In this document: piece by piece, positions 33,001-45,000 of the stretch
Layout of the letters: each line of letters opens with the position of its first letter
How positions within the stretch are numbered: the first letter of the stretch is position 1
DNA from: Archivesica marissinica
Taxonomy: Eukaryota; Mollusca; Bivalvia; Venerida; Vesicomyidae
Assembly (NCBI GenBank): GCA_014843695.1
Contig: CM026402.1
Span: 21,213,911-21,277,910, forward strand
Direction: 5' to 3'
DNA length: 64,000 nt
Notes under the pieces: model-generated
The model's database searches: none
Seen by the model: only the letters and a program-made list of their open reading frames with translations
Told to the model about the DNA's origin: nothing
Position numbers and translations under genes: made by a program

Positions 33001-36000
33001 AGGCTGGAGATTGAATGTTATAGTACACTATAAACATATAGTAGAGTTAGGTCAAGGTCAGTCCAAGGTTAGGCTGTAGATTGAATGTTATAGTACACTA
33101 TAAACATATAGTAGAGCTAGGTCAAGGTCAGTCCAAGGTTAGGCTCTAGATTGAATGTTATAGTACACTATAAACATAGTAGAGTTAGGTCAAGGTCAGT
33201 TCAAGGTCAGGTTGTAGATTGAATGTTATAGTACACTATAAACATACAGTAGGTCAAGGTCAGTCCAAGGTTACGCTGTCGCTTTGAATGTTATAGTACA
33301 CTATAAACATACAGTAGGTCAAGGTCAGTCCAAGGTCAGGCTGTAGATTGAATGTTATAGTACACTATAAACATATAGTAGAGTTAGGTCAAGGTCAGTC
33401 CAAGGTTAGGCTGTAGATTGAATGTAATAGTACACTATAACATATAGTAGAGTTAGGTCAAGGTCAGTCCAAGGTTAGGCTGTAGATTGAATGTTATAGT
33501 ACACTATAAACATATAGTAGAGTTAGGTCAAGGTCAGTCCAAGGTCACGCTGTAGATTGAATGTTATAGTACACTATTAACATATAGTAGAGATAGGTCA
33601 AGGTCAGTCCAAGGTTAGGCTGTATATTGAATGTTATAATACACTATAAACATACATTAGGTCAAGGTCAGTCCTAGGTCAGGCTGTAGATTGAATGTTA
33701 TAGTACACTATAAACATATAGTAGAGTTAGGTCAAGGTCAGTCCAAGGTCAGGCTGTCGATTGAATGTTATAGTACACGATAAACATATAGTAGAGCTAG
33801 GTCAAGGTCAGTCCAAGGTTAGGCTGTAGATTGAATGTTATAGTACACTATAAACCTATAGTAGAGTTATGGCAAGGTCAGTCCAAGGTTAGGTTGTAGA
33901 TTGAATGTTATAGTACACGATAAACATATAGTAGAGCTAGGTCATGGTCAGTCCAAGGTCAGTCTGTAGATTGAATGTTATAGTACACTATAAACATATA
34001 GTAGAGCTAGGTCAAGGTCAGTCCAAGGTTAGGCTGTAGATTGAATGTTATAGTACACTATAAACATACATTAGGTCAAGGTCAGTCCAAGGTTAGGCTG
34101 TAGATTGAATGTTATAGTACACTATAAACATATAGTAGAGCTAGGTCAAGGTCAGTCCAAGGTTAGGCTCTAGATTGAATGTTATAGTACACTATAAACA
34201 TAGTAGAGTTAGGTCAAGGTCAGTTCAAGGTCAGGTTGTAGATTGAATGTTATAGTACACTATAAACATACAGTAGGTCAAGGTCAGTCCAAGGTCAGGC
34301 TGTAGATTGAATGTTATAGTACACTATAAACATATAGTATAGTTAGGTCAAGGTCAGTCCAAGGTTAGGCTGTAGATTGAATGTAATGGTACACTATAAC
34401 ATATAGTAGAGTTAGGTCAAGGTCAGTCCAAGGTTAGGCTGTAGATTGAATGTTATAGTACACTATAAACATATAGTAGAGTTAGGTCAAGGTCAGTCCA
34501 AGGTCACACTGTAGATTGAATGTTATAGTACACTATTAACATATAGTAGAGATAGGTCAAGGTCAGTCCAAGGTTAGGCTGTATATTGAATGTTATAATA
34601 CACTATAAACATACATTATGTCAAGGTCAGTCCTAGGTCAGGCTGTAGATTGAATGTTATAGTACACTATACACATATAGTAGAGCTAGGTCAAGGTCAG
34701 TCCAATGTTAGGCTGTAGATTGAATATTATAGTACACTATAAACATTTAGTAGAGCTAGGTCAAGGTCAGTCCAAGGTTAGGCTGTAGATTGAATGTTAT
34801 AGTACACTATAAACATTTAGTAGAGCTAGGGCAAGGTCAGTCCACGGTTAGGCTGTAGATTGAATGTTATAGTACACTATTAACATTTAGTAGAGCTAGG
34901 ACAAGGTCAGTCCAAGGTTAGGCTGTAGATTGAATGTTATAGTACACTATAAACATATAGTAGAGTTAGGTCAAGGTCAGTCCACGGTCATGCTGTAGAT
35001 TGAATGTTATAGTACACTATAAACATATAGTAGAGTTAGGTCAAGGTCAGTCCACGGTCAGGCTGTAGATTGAATGTTATAGTACACTATAAACATATAG
35101 TAGAGTTAGGTCAAGGTCAGTCCACGGTCAGGCTGTAGATTGAATGTTATAGTACACTATAAACATATAGTAGAGCTAGGTCAAGGTCAGTCCAAGGTTA
35201 AGCTGTAGATTGAATGTTATAGTACACTATAAACATACATTAGGTCAAGGTCAGTCCAAGGTTAGGCTGTAGATTGAATGTTATAGTACACTATAAACAT
35301 ATAGTAGAGCTAGGTCAAGGTCAGTCCAAGGTCAGGCTGGAGATTGAATGTTATAGTACACTATAAACATATAGTAGAGTTAGGTCAAGGTCAGTCCAAG
35401 GTTAGGCTGTAGATTGAATGTTATAGTACACTATAAACATATAGTAGAGCTAGGTCAAGGTCAGTCCAAGGTTAGGCTCTAGATTGAATGTTATAGTACA
35501 CTATAAACATAGTAGAGTTTAGGTCAAGGTCAGTCCAAGGTTAGGCTGTAGATTGAATGTTATAGTACACTATAAATAGTAGAGTTAGGTCAAGGTCAGT
35601 CCAAGGTCACGCTGTAGATTGAATGTTATAGTACACTATAAACATATAGTAGAGATAGGTCAAGGTCAGTCCAAGGTTAGGCTGTATATTGAATGTTATA
35701 ATACACTATAAACATACATTAGGTCAAGGTCAGTCCTAGGTCAGGCTGTAGATTGAATGTTATAGTACACTATAAACATATAGTAGAGTTAGGTCAAGGT
35801 CAGTCCAAGGTCAGGCTGTCGATTGAATGTTATAGTACACGATAAACATATAGTAGAGCTAGGTCAAGGTCAGTCCAAGGTTAGGCTGTAGATTGAATGT
35901 TATAGTACACTATAAACCTATAGTAGAGTTATGGCAAGGTCAGTCCAAGGTTAGGTTGTAGATTGAATGTTATAGTACACGATAAACATATAGTAGAGCT

Positions 36001-39000
36001 AGGTCATGGTCAGTCCAAGGTCAGGCTGTAGATTGAATGTTATAGTACACTATAAACATATAGTAGAGATAGGTCAAGGTCAGTCCAAGGTCAGGCTGTA
36101 GATTGAATGTTATAGTACACTATAAACATATAGTAGAGCTAGGTCAAGGTCAGTCCAAGGTTAGGCTGTAGATTGAATGTTATAGTACACTATAAACATA
36201 CATTAGGTCAAGGTCAGTCCAAGGTTAGGCTGTAGATTGAATGTTATAGTACACTATAAACATATAGTAGAGCTAGGTCAAGGTCAGTCCAAGGTTAGGC
36301 TCTAGATTGAATGTTATAGTACACTATAAACATAGTAGAGTTAGGTCAAGGTCAGTTCAAGGTCAGGTTGTAGATTGAATGTTATAGTACACTATAAACA
36401 TACAGTAGGTCAAGGTCAGTCCAAGGTTACGCTGTCGCTTTGAATGTTATAGTACACTATAAACATACAGTAGGTCAAGGTCAGTCCAAGGTCAGGCTGT
36501 AGATTGAATGTTATAGTACACTATAAACATATAGTATAGTTAGGTCAAGGTCAGTCCAAGGTTAGGCTGTAGATTGAATGTAATGGTACACTATAACATA
36601 TAGTAGAGTTAGGTCAAGGTCAGTCCAAGGTTAGGCTGTAGATTGAATGTTATAGTACACTATAAACATATAGTAGAGTTAGGTCAAGGTCAGTCCAAGG
36701 TCACACTGTAGATCGAATGTTATAGTACACTATTAACATATAGTAGAGATAGGTCAAGGTCAGTCCAAGGTTAGGCTGTATATTGAATGTTATAATACAC
36801 TATAAACATACATTAGGTCAAGGTCAGTCCTAGGTCAGGCTGTAGATTGAATGTTATAGTACACTATACACATATAGTAGAGCTAGGTCAAGGTCAGTCC
36901 AATGTTAGGCTGTAGATTGAATATTATAGTACACTATAAACATTTAGTAGAGCTAGGTCAAGGTCAGTCCAAGGTTAGGCTGTAGATTGAATGTTATAGT
37001 ACACTATAAACATTTAGTAGAGCTAGGGCAAGGTCAGTCCACGGTTAGGCTGTAGATTGAATGTTATAGTACACTATTAACATTTAGTAGAGCTAGGACA
37101 AGGTCAGTCCAAGGTTAGGCTGTAGATTGAATGTTATAGTACACTATAAACATATAGTAGAGTTAGGTCAAGGTCAGTCCACGGTCATGCTGTAGATTGA
37201 ATGTTATAGTACACTATAAACATATAGTAGAGTTAGGTCAAGGTCAGTCCACGGTCAGGCTGTAGATTGAATGTTATAGTACACTATAAACATATAGTAG
37301 AGTTAGGTCAAGGTCAGTCCACGGTCAGGCTGTAGATTGAATGTTATAGTACACTATAAACATATAGTAGAGCTAGGTCAAGGTCAGTCCAAGGTTAGGC
37401 TGTAGATTGAATGTTATAGTACACTATAAACATATAGTAGAGCTAGGTCAAGGTCAGTCCAAGGTTAGGCTCTAGATTGAATGTTATAGTACACTATAAA
37501 CATAGTAGAGTTAGGTCAAGGTCAGTTCAAGGTCAGGTTGTAGATTGAATGTTATAGTACACTATAAACATACAGTAGGTCAAGGTCAGTCCAAGGTTAC
37601 GCTGTCGCTTTGAATGTTATAGTACACTATAAACATACAGTAGGTCAAGGTCAGTCCAAGGTCAGGCTGTAGATTGAATGTTATAGTACACTATAAACAT
37701 ATAGTAGAGTTAGGTCAAGGTCAGTCCAAGGTTAGGCTGTAGATTGAATGTAATAGTACACTATAACATATAGTAGAGTTAGGTCAAGGTCAGTCCAAGG
37801 TTAGGCTGTAGATTGAATGTTATAGTACACTATAAACATATAGTAGAGTTAGGTCAAGGTCAGTCCAAGGTCACGCTGTAGATTGAATGTTATAGTACAC
37901 TATTAACATATAGTAGAGATAGGTCAAGGTCAGTCCAAGGTTAGGCTGTATATTGAATGTTATAATACACTATAAACATACATTAGGTCAAGGTCAGTCC
38001 TAGGTCAGGCTGTAGATTGAATGTTATAGTACACTATAAACCTATAGTAGAGTTAGGTCAAGGTCAGTCCAAGGTTAGGTTGTAGATTGAATGTTATAGT
38101 ACACGATAAACATATAGTAGAGCTAGGTCATGGTCAGTCCAAGGTCAGGCTGTAGATTGAATGTTATAGTACACTATAAACATATAGTAGAGATAGGTCA
38201 AGGTCAGTCCAAGGTCAGGCTGTAGATTGAATGTTATAGTACACTATAAACATATAGTAGAGCTAGGTCAAGGTCAGTCAAAGGTTAGGCTGTAGATTGA
38301 ATGTTATAGTACACTATAAACATACATTAGGTCAAGGTCAGTCCAAGGTCAGGCTGGAGATTGAATGTTATAGTACACTATAAACATATAGTAGAGTTAG
38401 GTCAAGGTCAGTCCAAGGTTAGGCTGTAGATTGAATGTTATAGTACACTATAAACATATAGTAGAGCTAGGTCAAGGTCAGTCCAAGGTTAGGCTCTAGA
38501 TTGAATGTTATAGTACACTATAAACATAGTAGAGTTAGGTCAAGGTCAGTTCAAGGTCAGGTTGTAGATTGAATGTTATAGTACACTATAAACATACAGT
38601 AGGTCAAGGTCAGTCCAAGGTTACGCTGTCGCTTTGAATGTTATAGTACACTATAAACATACAGTAGGTCAAGGTCAGTCCAAGGTCAGGCTGTAGATTG
38701 AATGTTATAGTACACTATAAACATATAGTAGAGTTAGGTCAAGGTCAGTCCAAGGTTAGGCTGTAGATTGAATGTAATAGTACACTATAACATATGGTAG
38801 AGTTAGGTCAAGGTCAGTCCAAGGTTAGGCTGTAGATTGAATGTTATAGTACACTATAAACATATAGTAGAGTTAGGTCAAGGTCAGTCCAAGGTCACAC
38901 TGTAGATTGAATGTTATAGTACACTATTAACATATAGTAGAGATAGGTCAAGGTCAGTCCAAGGTTAGGCTGTATATTGAATGTTATAATACACTATAAA

Positions 39001-42000
39001 CATACATTAGGTCAAGGTCAGTCCTAGGTCAGGCTGTAGATTGAATGTTATAGTACACTATACACATATAGTAGAGCTAGGTCAAGGTCAGTCCAATGTT
39101 AGGCTGTAGATTGAATATTATAGTACACTATAAACATTTAGTAGAGCTAGGTCAAGGTCAGTCCAAGGTTAGGCTGTAGATTGAATGTTATAGTACACTA
39201 TAAACATTTAGTAGAGCTAGGGCAAGGTCAGTCCACGGTTAGGCTGTAGATTGAATGTTATAGTACACTATTAACATTTAGTAGAGCTAGGACAAGGTCA
39301 GTCCAAGGTTAGGCTGTAGATTGAATGTTATAGTACACTATAAACATATAGTAGAGTTAGGTCAAGGTCAGTCCACGGTCAGGCTGTAGATTGAATGTTA
39401 TAGTACACTATAAACATATAGTAGAGTTAGGTCAAGGTCAGTCCACGGTCAGGCTGTAGATTGAATGTTATAGTACACTATAAACATATAGTAGAGTTAG
39501 GTCAAGGTCAGTCCACGGTCAGGCAACTGTAGATTGAATGTTATAGTACACTATAAACATATAGTAGAGTTAGGTCAAGGTCAGTCCACGGTCAGGCTGT
39601 AGATTGAATGTTATAGTACACTATAAACATATAGTAGAGTTAGGTCAAGGTCAGTCCACGGTCAGGCTGTAGATTGAATGTTATAGTACACTATAAACAT
39701 ATAGTAGAGTTAGGTCAAGGTCAGTCCACGGTCAGGCTGTAGATTGAATGTTATAGTACACTATAAACATATAGTAGAGTTAGGTCAAGGTCAGTCCAAG
39801 GTCAGGCTGTAGATTGAATGTTATAGTACACTATAAACATATAGTAGAGCTAGGTCAAGGTCAGTCCAAGGTCAGGCTCTAGATTGAATGTTATAGTACA
39901 CTATAAACATAGTAGAGTTAGGTCAAGGTCAGTCCAAGGTCAGGCTGTAGATTGAATGTTATAGTACACTATAAACATACAGTAGGTCAAGGTCAGTCCA
40001 AGGTTACGCTGTCGCTTTGAATGTTATAGTACACTATAAACATACAGTAGGTCAAGGTCAGTCCAAGGTAGGCTGTAGATTGAATGTTATAGTACACTAT
40101 AAACATATAGTAGAGTTAGGTCAAGGTCAGTCCAAGGTTAGGCTGTAGATTGAATGTAATAGTACACTATAACATATAGTAGAGTTAGGTCAAGGTCAGT
40201 CCAAGGTTAGGCTGTAGATTGAATGTTATAGTACACTATAAACATATAGTAGAGTTAGGTCAAGGTCAGTCCAAGGTCACGCTGTAGATTGAATGTTATA
40301 GTACACTATTAACATATAGTAGAGATAGGTCAAGGTCAGTCCAAGGTTAGGCTGTATATTGAATGTTATAATACACTATAGACATACATTAGGTCAAGGT
40401 CAGTCCTAGGTCAGGCTGTAGATTGAATGTTATAGTACACTATAAACATATAGTAGAGTTAGGTCAAGGTCAGTCCAAGGTCAGGCTGTCGATTGAATGT
40501 TATAGTACACGATAAACATATAGTAGAGCTAGGTCAAGGTCAGTCCAAGGTTAGGCTGTAGATTGAATGTTATAGTACACTATAAACCTATAGTAGAGTT
40601 ATGGCAAGGTCAGTCCAAGGTTAGGTTGTAGATTGAATGTTATAGTACACGATAAACATATAGTAGAGCTAGGTCATGGTCAGTCCAAGGTCAGGCTGTA
40701 GATTGAATGTTATAGTACACTATAAACATATAGTAGAGATAGGTCAAGGTCAGTCCAAGGTCAGGCTGTAGATTGAATGTTATAGTACACTATAAACATA
40801 TAGTAGAGATAGGTCAAGTTCAGTCCAAGGCCAGGCTGTAGATTGAATGTTATAATACACTATAAACATACAGTAGGTCAAGGTCAGTCCAAGGTCAGGC
40901 TGTATATTGAATGTTATAGTACACTATAAACATATAGTAGAGTTAGGTCAAGGTCAGGCCAAGGTCACGCTGTAGATTGAATGTTATAGTACACTATAAA
41001 CATATAGTAGAACTAGGTCAAGGTCAGTCCAAGGTCAGGCTGTAGATTGAATGTAACAGTTACCGCTATAAGCATCGTAACCGTGATTGTAACAGTAGGA
41101 GTGGAGTGTCAATCACATCAACATTGTTTTATGTATCTTGCAGAATGTTCACCTACTGAACTTCAAATTGAGTTCCCGGATATCTATGTGACACACACGG
41201 CCAGCTTCCCTGGTAAACCTGGATCTCTAGTAGCAGTGTCCACATATCGATGGTATGAAAATCCAAATTACCCTGCATATACGGGATTTTGGTCTGAGAT
41301 GAATCTGACCTTCACGACCCCGCAAGATGGTATGTTTCCTGTTATTTTATAAAGCCCATTCCCCCATCCTGATGAATTGCTATTGTCGCTGCTTTTGTCA
41401 TTGTATCCCAGGGTTATTGTATCTCCATGGTTATTGTATCCCAGGGTTATTGTATTTCCATGGTTATTGTATCCCAGGGTTATTGTAACTCCATGGTTAT
41501 TGTAACTCCATTGTTATTGTATCTCACTGTCATTGTATCCCAGGGTTATTGTATCTCCAGGGTTATTGTATATCAGGGTTATTGTATCCCAGGGTTATTG
41601 TATCTCCATGGTTATTGTATCTCCATGGTTATTGTATCCCAGGGTTATTGTATCCCAGGGTTATTGGATGGTTATTGTATCTCCATGGTTATTGTATCTC
41701 CATGGTTATTGTATCCCAGGGTTATTGTATCCCAGGGTTATTGTATCTCAGGGTCATTGTATCCCAGGGTCATAGTATATCCATGGTTATTGTATCTCAG
41801 GGATATTGTAACTCCATGGTTATTGTATCTCCATTGTTATTGTATCTCAAGGTTATTGTATCCCAGGGTCATTGTATCTCCATGGTTATTGTATCTCAGG
41901 GTCATTGTATCCCAGGGTCATTGTATCTCCATGTTTATTGTATCCCAGGGTCATTGTATCTCCATGGTTATTGTATCCCAGGGTCATTCTATTATTAAGG

Positions 42001-45000
42001 TCACACTGAACTCTTTGAATGCTAGCAGTGAAAATAACGACATTATTCTAATGAAATTCTATCACATATTTGCAGAGTTTTTAGTTGCAAATATGAAAAA
42101 CACATTAACGAATTGTGTTCAAGTGAAGTTTATTTAACGTCACTACTGGTTACCCATATGAGCGATGGGCAGTTTACCATATTTAAAAATCCCTTTCATG
42201 ACTTAGTGAAATATACATAAATCCCTTGTCGCCGATTGAATGCTTGGTGAAATATATATGTAAATCCTTGTCACCGATTGAATGCTTGGTGAAATATACA
42301 TAGATACCTTGTCACCGATTGAATGCTTGGTGAAATATATATGTAAATCCTTGTCACCGATTGAATGCTTTGTGAAATATACATAGATCCTTGTCGCCGA
42401 TTGAATGCTTGGTGAAATATACATAGATACCTTGTCGCCGATTGAATGCTTGGTGAAATATACATAGATACCTTGTCACCGATTGAATGCTTGGTGAAAT
42501 ATACATAGATACCTTGTCACCGATTGAATGCTTGGTGAAATATACATGGATACCTTGTCGCCGATTGAATGCTTGGTGAAATATACATAGATACTATGTC
42601 GCCGATTGAATGCTTGGTGAAATATATATGTAAATCCCGGTCGCCGATTGAATGCATGGTGAAATATACGTAGATCCTTGTTGCCGATTGAATGCTTGGT
42701 GAAATATACATAGATACCTTGTCGCCAATTGAATGCTTGGTGAAATATACATAGATACCTTGTCGCCGATTGAATGCTTGGTGAAATATACATAGATACC
42801 ATGTCGCCGATTGAATGCTTGGTGAAATATACATAGATACCTTGTCGCCGATTGAATGCTTGGTGAAATATACATAGATACCATGTCGCCGATTGAATGC
42901 TTGGTGAAATATACGTAGATACCTTGTCGCCGATTGAATGCTTGGTGAAATATACGTAGATACCTTGTCGCCGATTGAATGCTTGGTGAAATATACATAG
43001 ATACCTTGTCGCCGATTGAATGCTTGGTGAAATATACGTAGATACCTTGTCGCTGATTGAATGCTTTGTGAAATATATATGTAAATCCTTGTCGCCGATT
43101 GAATGCTTGGTGAAATACATAAATCCCTTGATGCTGATGATTATTACGGCTGAACTCGAAAAGTATGTGATTTTTTGTTTCAGGCAGTAGAAACTATGTG
43201 AAGGGGTTTGAGGTAACACGCTACGATGCTTCAAACAACGTTCAATGTTATATCTTAGATTTGTCAAATGTGACCTGGGACCAGAATTCGTTAACACAAA
43301 TGGATGTAAGTTTTCTTGCACAGTTTCTTTCATTGACCGTGATACAACTGTTGCTCATCCCTCGTACTGTATAAGTAGATTTATTGGCAGATCAGCAACG
43401 ATTCTGCCAAATCTAAACCTCATAATTATATTGCATTTTAAGTAAGTTCATACAAATTTATTTTAGCTCGATTGCGAAACAAGTTCTTACAACTTATATT
43501 AATCACTCTCGAGATCTCTTTCCTGATGTCGGGAGAGAGAGTGTGTTTTTACGAAGATGCAATGTGGAATTTAAATGCCTTGCCTAAGGGCGCAATCGCA
43601 ACAGCTCCAGCGGGGCTCAAACTCAGGACCTTTCGCACGTGAAGCGAACGCGCATCCACTGCGCCATCATGACTTCCACATTAAATATATTAATTAGTTA
43701 ATGCCACTTCACAGCCATACAATTATCGTTTGGTCAATATCATAAACAAAGCAAAAGCATAGTTTTCAAAATGGAGGTAAATTTGACTGTTATATCTAAA
43801 TTCCAGAAGAATCTCATTCCGAACATAAATGAAGAAACTGGAATTTGTTATTTTATTTATATATATACTGAGTCAAAAAAAGAAACGATACCAAACTAAA
43901 AATGACGTAAAACGGATAAAACCATAGAAAGGTTTAATATATTATTACGTATCAGTACCGGGTATCTTATTGCAACGTCAGCCAACCATAAACACAGGTA
44001 AATAAACACCCGATAATCCTGGAACGCCGAATTTCCAATTTGCACGTGCTCCTCAACAAAGACAACTTCCTACACATGTACAAATCGGAAAACCGGTTTA
44101 TTGTACTGGTATTGCATTATCATCGAGGAAAACACCTTACATACCCATTGTTACCTCTAACAAAATGCCTAGGCTAAACCGCAATCAGAGAATGCGTGCC
44201 ATTGGCATGATTGACGGTGGTTTACGTCAGCGTGACGTCGCAAATCGACTCGGGGTTACGCGGATCACGATAACACGTCTACTTCGACGTTATCGAACAC
44301 ATGGATTGGTGGACGACCGTCCAAGATCTGGTCGACCACATGTGACGACGCGTGAACAGGACCGTCACATTCGGACGTCACATTTACGTGACCGGTTCCT
44401 ACCTGCTACACACACAGCTGCCGTTACTCCTGGGCTGACCAACAATCGCATCAGTGCACAAACAGTCAGGAACCGGCTCGGTGAACGTGGCATTCGTGCC
44501 TATCGGCCATACGTTGGACCCATCCTGACATGACGTCACCGTGACGTACGGCGGGAATGGACGACGGAACGTGCTAGCTGGACTCGGTTACAGTGGAATT
44601 CGGTGATGTTTAGCGATGAATCGCGGTTCTGTTTGCGTCGAGCGGATGGCAGAGAGCGGGTATAATGCAGACGCGGTGAACGTTACGCCGACACATGTGT
44701 ACGTCATGTCGATCTGTTCGGGGGCGGAATCGTTATGGCGTGGGGCGGTATCACCTTCGGCAGTCGCACTGAACTGTTAGTGGTGGACGGGAACCTAAAC
44801 GCCCAGCGGTACTGTGATGAGATCCTTGCGCCAGTTGTTGTGCCGTTCTTTAACGCCAACAGAAACGTCACACTGTTCCAACAGGACAACGCCAGGTGTC
44901 ATACTGCTCGGATTTCCACCACATTATTGGAGCAGAACAATATTGAAACCCTGCCGTGGCCTGCTTTGTCACCAGACTTGTCACCCATAGAACATTTGTG

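Noticed and set aside
41047..41143. Alternative start for the IL-17R-like gene with a hydrophobic N-terminus upstream of exon 3
   Set aside because: That stretch has no ATG at its start (TTG) and is the tail of the 70 bp array. A good acceptor precedes 41144, and a separate signal-peptide exon in matching phase exists at 20924.
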